The position numbers and the translations under genes are program-made. Positions 60,249 to 64,000 of a stretch of 64,000 nucleotides of DNA are shown piece after piece. The notes beneath the pieces are model-generated. The model was not told the DNA's origin. It worked only from the letters and a program-made list of their open reading frames with translations, and ran no database searches. Position 1 is the first letter of the stretch. Every line of letters starts with the position of its first letter. The stretch spans positions 608,814-672,813 of the forward strand of contig NZ_SOAN01000001.1 of assembly GCF_004364585.1 (NCBI RefSeq). The letters run 5' to 3'. Source of the DNA: Nesterenkonia aurantiaca (GTDB lineage: Bacteria; Actinomycetota; Actinomycetes; Actinomycetales; Micrococcaceae).

Positions 60249-61769
60249 ATGGTCACACAAAAGAGTGGGTCCGAGCTTCTCCGAATGCGGGGAATCATCA
60301 AACACTTCCCCGGAGCGAAGGCGCTCGACGGGGTGGACCTCGATATTCGCGCCGGTGAGGTTCACTGCCTGCTGGGGCAGAACGGCGCCGGGAAGTCGAC
60401 GCTGATCAAGGTGCTCTCCGGGGCTCACCAACCCACCGGCGGCGAGATCCTGTGGAAGGGCGAACAGGTCACCATCCCCACCACGATGGCGGCGCTGCGA
60501 CTCGGGATCGCCACGATGTACCAGGAGCTCGACGTCGTCGATGGACTCACCGTCGCCGAGAACGTGTTTCTCGGCCATGAACTCAGCTCTGGGGGCGTGC
60601 TGCACCGGGCCACCGCCCTGGAACGCACCCGCGACCTGCTTCGGCGCCTTGGCCACCCTGAGATCCCGGCTCAGCGCGAGGTGGGACGCCTGCCGGCGGC
60701 GGGGAAGCAGATCGTCTCGATGGCCCGCGCACTCTCCCATGAAGCTCAGCTGATCATCATGGATGAGCCCTCCGCCGTCCTGGACCCCGAAGAGGTGGAG
60801 AACCTCTTCCGCGTCGTTCGGGCGCTGCGGGACCAGGGTGTGGCCGTCGTCTATATCTCCCATCGCCTCGAGGAGATCCGTCGGATCGGGGACCGGATCA
60901 CGGTGCTCAAAGATGGGCGCACCGCCGCCACCAGCCTCGCGGTCCAGGACACCCCGACCAGAGAACTGATCGCGCTGATGACCGGACATGAGGTGATCTC
61001 AGACTTCGGCGGCGCAGCAGTCGGGCCCATCAGCGATCAGCCGCTGCTCGAGGTCGACGGGCTCAGCCTGGAGGGTATCTTCGAGCCGGTCTCCTTCGAC
61101 GTGCGCCCCGGCGAGGTCGTGGGGCTCGCCGGGCTGGTGGGCGCGGGCCGCTCCGAGATCCTGGAGACCATCTATGGAGCCCGTCGGGCCACCACCGGCG
61201 AGGTCCGGGTCAAGGGCAAGAAGCTGCGCCGCGGCTCCATCGCCGATGCGGTGAACCACGATGTGGGACTCGCCCCCGAGGAGCGCAAGAGCCAGGGCCT
61301 GCTCCTGGACGAGCCGATCTACCGCAACATCACCCTTTCCAGCTTCGCCCGCTTCGCTCGGTCCGGACTGCTCAACGAGCGCGCCGAACGCAGCGCAGCC
61401 CGCGAACAGGCTGAGGCGCTGCATCTCTCCCCCGCCGATGTCGCGCGCAATATCCGCACCCTCTCCGGCGGAAACCAGCAGAAGGCGATGCTCGCGCGCT
61501 GGCTCGTCCATGGCTGCGAGGTGCTGCTGCTCGATGAACCTACTCGCGGCGTCGACGTCGGCGCCCGCGCAGAGATCTACGGCCTGGTCAGAGAGCTCAG
61601 CCGGCGAGGCACGGCAGTGCTGATGGTCTCCAGCGAGATCGAGGAGGTCCTGGGACTCGCCGATCGAGTCCTCGTCGTGGCGGACGGCCACGTGGTCCAC
61701 ACCGGAGCGACCAAGGACATCGATGAACACCAGGTGCTTGATCTTGTGATGGAAGGAGCTCACGGATGA
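60249..61769 (+). CDS. Ribose-type sugar ABC transporter, double ATPase (RbsA-like)
   Basis: 506 residues, two ATP-binding cassettes. First: Walker A GQNGAGKST, degenerate signature LPAAGKQIVSMARAL, Walker B LIIMDEPSAVLDPEE. Second: altered Walker A GLVGAGRSEILE, signature LSGGNQQKAMLARWL, Walker B VLLLDEPTRGVDVGA. This pattern is standard for RbsA/MglA/XylG. I chose ATG 60249 rather than GTG 60228, which lies upstream of the -10 box. Overlaps the permease by 4 bases. Confidence 0.95.
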   Translation: MVTQKSGSELLRMRGIIKHFPGAKALDGVDLDIRAGEVHCLLGQNGAGKSTLIKVLSGAHQPTGGEILWKGEQVTIPTTMAALRLGIATMYQELDVVDGLTVAENVFLGHELSSGGVLHRATALERTRDLLRRLGHPEIPAQREVGRLPAAGKQIVSMARALSHEAQLIIMDEPSAVLDPEEVENLFRVVRALRDQGVAVVYISHRLEEIRRIGDRITVLKDGRTAATSLAVQDTPTRELIALMTGHEVISDFGGAAVGPISDQPLLEVDGLSLEGIFEPVSFDVRPGEVVGLAGLVGAGRSEILETIYGARRATTGEVRVKGKKLRRGSIADAVNHDVGLAPEERKSQGLLLDEPIYRNITLSSFARFARSGLLNERAERSAAREQAEALHLSPADVARNIRTLSGGNQQKAMLARWLVHGCEVLLLDEPTRGVDVGARAEIYGLVRELSRRGTAVLMVSSEIEEVLGLADRVLVVADGHVVHTGATKDIDEHQVLDLVMEGAHG

Positions 61770-62833
61770 GTGAGGCAACAGCAACAGGCTCGGTTCCCGG
61801 CGCGGACATTCCCGCGCAGGAGGAGCTCCCGCATCGGGACCTCAGCCCGGTCGAGGAGAAGGCCCCGAAGAAGGTCGCCGGATCGAACCTCAGCCTGGGA
61901 CACAGCCTCGGCCTGGTCCTGGCCCTGGGGGCGCTGGTCGCCCTGGGCGTCATCACCGGTGGAGACCGTTTCCTCAGCCTCGCCAACCTGATGGTCATAC
62001 TGCAGCAGGCGGCGGTGATCGGAGTGATCAGCATCGGCGTCACCTTCGTGATCACCTCCGGCGGCATCGACCTCTCGGTGGGCTCCGTGATGGGACTTGC
62101 CACGGTCTGGGCCACCACGCTGGGCACCCAGGCCATGGCCACGGACATCCACTGGTCCATCATGTTCTTCACCGCGCTGGCCGTCGGTGCCGCGGCAGGC
62201 CTGCTCAACGGCGTCATCATCGCCTACGGCAGAGTGGTCCCGTTCATCGCGACCCTGGCGATGCTCGTCGCCGCCCGCGGCTTCGCCGAGCTGATCTCCG
62301 GACGCCAGACCCAGATCATCACGGTGCAGGGCTTCACCAGCACCTTCCGGGGGGACCTGCTGGGCATCCCGATCATCGTGTGGATGTTCCTGATCGTCGC
62401 CCTCGCCGGATGGTTCCTGCTCAATCGCACCACATTCGGCCGCCGCACCATCGCGGTGGGCGGCAATCCCGAGGCCGCCCGGCTGGCCGGCATCAAGGTC
62501 AAGCGCCACCTGGTGATGATCTATACCCTCGCCGGGCTCTGCGCCGGGATCGGTGCAGTCATGATGCTCAGCCGGACCACCTCGGGCTCCTCCACCCACG
62601 GCTACCTCTACGAGCTCGACGCGATCGCCGCCGTGGTGGTCGGAGGCACTCTGCTGGCCGGCGGACGCGGCACCATCTTCGGCACCGTCCTGGGCGTCCT
62701 GGTCTTCGCGGTGCTGCGCAACGTCTTCGTGCAGAACAACCTCGACTCCTCCGTCCAGGCGGTCGTCACCGGCGCGATCATCGTCGGCGCCGTCCTGCTG
62801 CAGCAGCGCTTCTCCAGCCACAGCCGCACCTGA
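61766..62833 (+). CDS. Ribose-type sugar ABC transporter permease (RbsC-like)
   Basis: 355 residues, eight to ten helices after a 45-residue charged N-terminus: VTFVITSGGIDLSVGSVMGL, NGVIIAYGRVVPFIATLAML, RRTIAVGGNPEAARLAGIKV, GGTLLAGGRGTIFGTVLGVL. Sugar not identifiable. Confidence 0.95.
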   Translation: MSEATATGSVPGADIPAQEELPHRDLSPVEEKAPKKVAGSNLSLGHSLGLVLALGALVALGVITGGDRFLSLANLMVILQQAAVIGVISIGVTFVITSGGIDLSVGSVMGLATVWATTLGTQAMATDIHWSIMFFTALAVGAAAGLLNGVIIAYGRVVPFIATLAMLVAARGFAELISGRQTQIITVQGFTSTFRGDLLGIPIIVWMFLIVALAGWFLLNRTTFGRRTIAVGGNPEAARLAGIKVKRHLVMIYTLAGLCAGIGAVMMLSRTTSGSSTHGYLYELDAIAAVVVGGTLLAGGRGTIFGTVLGVLVFAVLRNVFVQNNLDSSVQAVVTGAIIVGAVLLQQRFSSHSRT

Positions 62834-62899
62834 CCCGAGACTCCATCTCTTCCCAGCAACCCCATCACTGAGCTGAATCCACTCTCATCAGGAGGAATC

Positions 62900-63913
62900 A
62901 TGTCCCGCACCCCACGCCGATATCTCTCGGCCGCTGCGCTGATCTCAGCCACCCTGCTCGTCAGCGGCTGTCTCTCCAATGATCCCGAGGCGGTGGAGAC
63001 CGAGGACGACGCCGCGGCGGCCGCGGCCGAACCGGCGGGCGACAACGCCGAGCCCGGTGACGATGTCGTCATCGGCTTCTCCGGCCCCGCCGCCGGACAC
63101 GGCTGGATCGGCGCCATCACCGAAGGGGCGCAGAACCAGGGCGACGAGTTCGACGATGTCGAGCTGCGCGTCTCAGAGGGCACCGATGACGTCAACCAGC
63201 AGATCAGCCAGATCGAACAGTTCATCAACGACGACGTGGACGCGATCGTGGTGCTGCCCTTCGACGGCGCGGCGCTCACCGAGGTCGCGATCGAGGCGAT
63301 GAACGCCGGCATACCGGTGGTCAACGTCGACCGAGAGTTCTCCAGCCCCTTCGCCGCGAGGACCACGATCCTCGGGGACAACTACGGCATGGGGGTCTCA
63401 GCCGGCACCTACATCTGTGAACAGCTCGGGGATCAGGACGACGCCGTTGTGGCAGAGATCGCGGGCATCGATTCGCTGCCTCTGACCCAGGACCGGAGTC
63501 AAGGCTTCGAGGACGCGCTGAGCGACTGCGGCATGGAGGTGGAGAACCGGGTCGCCGCCGACTTCACCGTCGCCGGTGGGGAGAGCGCCACGGCCAACCT
63601 GCTGCAGGCGGCGCCCGAGATCGATGCCATCTGGAACCACGACGACGAGCAGGGCGTCGGCGTCCTGGCTGCGATCGAGAACGCCGGACGCGATGAGTTC
63701 TTCATGATCGGAGGAGCCGGCTCGGCCAACATGATGCGCGAGATCGAATCCGGAGACTCCGTGGTGGAGGCCACCGTGGTCTACCCCGCCTCACAGGCCG
63801 CCGACGGCGTTCGCCTCGCCCGGCTGCTCGCCCAGGAGCGCGCCATGTCAGACCTCGTGGAGAGTGACGTTCCGCGCGAGATCCAGCTCTATGCGCCGGT
63901 GGTCATGGGCTGA
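62900..63913 (+). CDS. Ribose-type sugar-binding lipoprotein
   Basis: 337 residues. Signal with lipobox LLVSGCLS, an acidic Ala/Glu/Asp linker, then a Peripla_BP_4 domain: DVVIGFSGPAAGHGWIGAIT, VNQQISQIEQFINDDVDAIV, IPVVNVDREFSS, EIDAIWNHDDEQGVGVLAAI. AGGAGGAA before ATG 62900. Completes the operon. Confidence 0.94.
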   Translation: MSRTPRRYLSAAALISATLLVSGCLSNDPEAVETEDDAAAAAAEPAGDNAEPGDDVVIGFSGPAAGHGWIGAITEGAQNQGDEFDDVELRVSEGTDDVNQQISQIEQFINDDVDAIVVLPFDGAALTEVAIEAMNAGIPVVNVDREFSSPFAARTTILGDNYGMGVSAGTYICEQLGDQDDAVVAEIAGIDSLPLTQDRSQGFEDALSDCGMEVENRVAADFTVAGGESATANLLQAAPEIDAIWNHDDEQGVGVLAAIENAGRDEFFMIGGAGSANMMREIESGDSVVEATVVYPASQAADGVRLARLLAQERAMSDLVESDVPREIQLYAPVVMG

Positions 63914-64000
63914 CCCCGTTTTTTAGATCCAGTCGTTGTGAGAGTCGTCTTGTTGCCCGAGTCCTCGGGCGGGAAGACTGGTCAGATCATGACGAACACC
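63914..64000. other. Window end; possible 3' end of a minus-strand gene
   Basis: 87 bases after the binding protein. A minus-strand frame runs in from the right edge and stops at 63923-63925 (last residues RGLGQQDDSHNDWI), but 25 codons are too few to judge. A short hairpin GCCCGA / TCGGGC lies at 63955-63970 without a T-run. ATG 63989 on the plus strand could also start a gene. Confidence 0.25.

Noticed and set aside
63955..63970. Hairpin GCCCGA/TCGGGC as terminator of the sugar operon
   Set aside because: Six-base stem with no T-run, 42 bases after the stop and possibly inside the next gene.

Overview
The window is high-GC DNA from an actinobacterium. Evidence: GC-biased third positions, many GTG starts, long chains of genes joined by 1-4 base overlaps, actinobacterial families (Abhydrolase_9, MoeB-rhodanese in the thiamine cluster, HTH-less LysR-like protein) and start codons placed 6-7 bases after a TANNNT box, as in leaderless mRNAs. 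Acidic secreted binding proteins, osmolyte/amine genes and a large Mrp-type antiporter suggest a salt- or alkali-adapted member of the Micrococcales (Micrococcaceae, perhaps Nesterenkonia-like). The genus is a guess.

Layout. 0-5.96 kb: truncated sensor kinase, PLDc_N membrane protein, Abhydrolase_9 membrane hydrolase, then a coupled PfkB kinase / HAD phosphatase / glycerophosphodiesterase run. 5.99-13.1 kb: thiamine genes thiF-thiG-thiS-thiO reading leftward from a tRNA-Gly(CCC) gene, then a nitroreductase, a PfpI/DJ-1 protein, thiE, and a LysR-like ligand-binding protein whose 3' end overlaps thiE antisense. 13.1-31.5 kb: a methylated-amine island. Leftward: genes for a heme-dependent dimethylamine demethylase (DmmA-like, reductase and heme subunits), a broken accessory gene, a cupin, and the remains of a trimethylamine-type flavin monooxygenase. 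Rightward: ammonium/methylammonium transporter, PII protein, frameshifted gmaS, mgsABC and a HutD-like protein. Then come a carbamoylase/amidohydrolase, a monomeric sarcosine-oxidase-like enzyme, LysR and XRE-cupin regulators, and a copper amine oxidase. 31.6-36.5 kb: polar amino-acid ABC transporter, FadR-type regulator, gamma-glutamyltransferase-like protein. 36.5-41.9 kb: TRAP transporter with nitrilase-fold hydrolase and HpcH/HpaI aldolase under a GntR regulator. 41.9-46.2 kb: phosphotransferase and class III PLP enzyme with a HutC-type regulator, then a dienelactone hydrolase. 46.3-49.6 kb: carbohydrate-type ABC transporter. 49.9-57.5 kb: Mrp-like antiporter operon F-G-(A'/B)-C-D-D-D-E. 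57.5-58.9 kb: very small membrane proteins. 58.9-63.9 kb: ROK repressor divergent from a ribose-type ABC transporter.

How it works together. Di- and monomethylamine would enter by the Amt-type channel or arise inside the cell. The heme demethylase would make monomethylamine. GmaS and MgsABC would turn that into N-methylglutamate, and a flavin oxidase (the usual MgdABCD is not in the window) or the copper amine oxidase would release nitrogen. A composite upstream element shared by amtB and gmaS suggests common nitrogen control. However, the monooxygenase is a clear pseudogene, the gene after the heme subunit is broken, and gmaS carries a one-base frameshift, so the upper pathway looks partly decayed unless the last two are sequencing errors.

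Limits: all assignments come from reading motifs and gene order. No database search, structure prediction or expression data were used.
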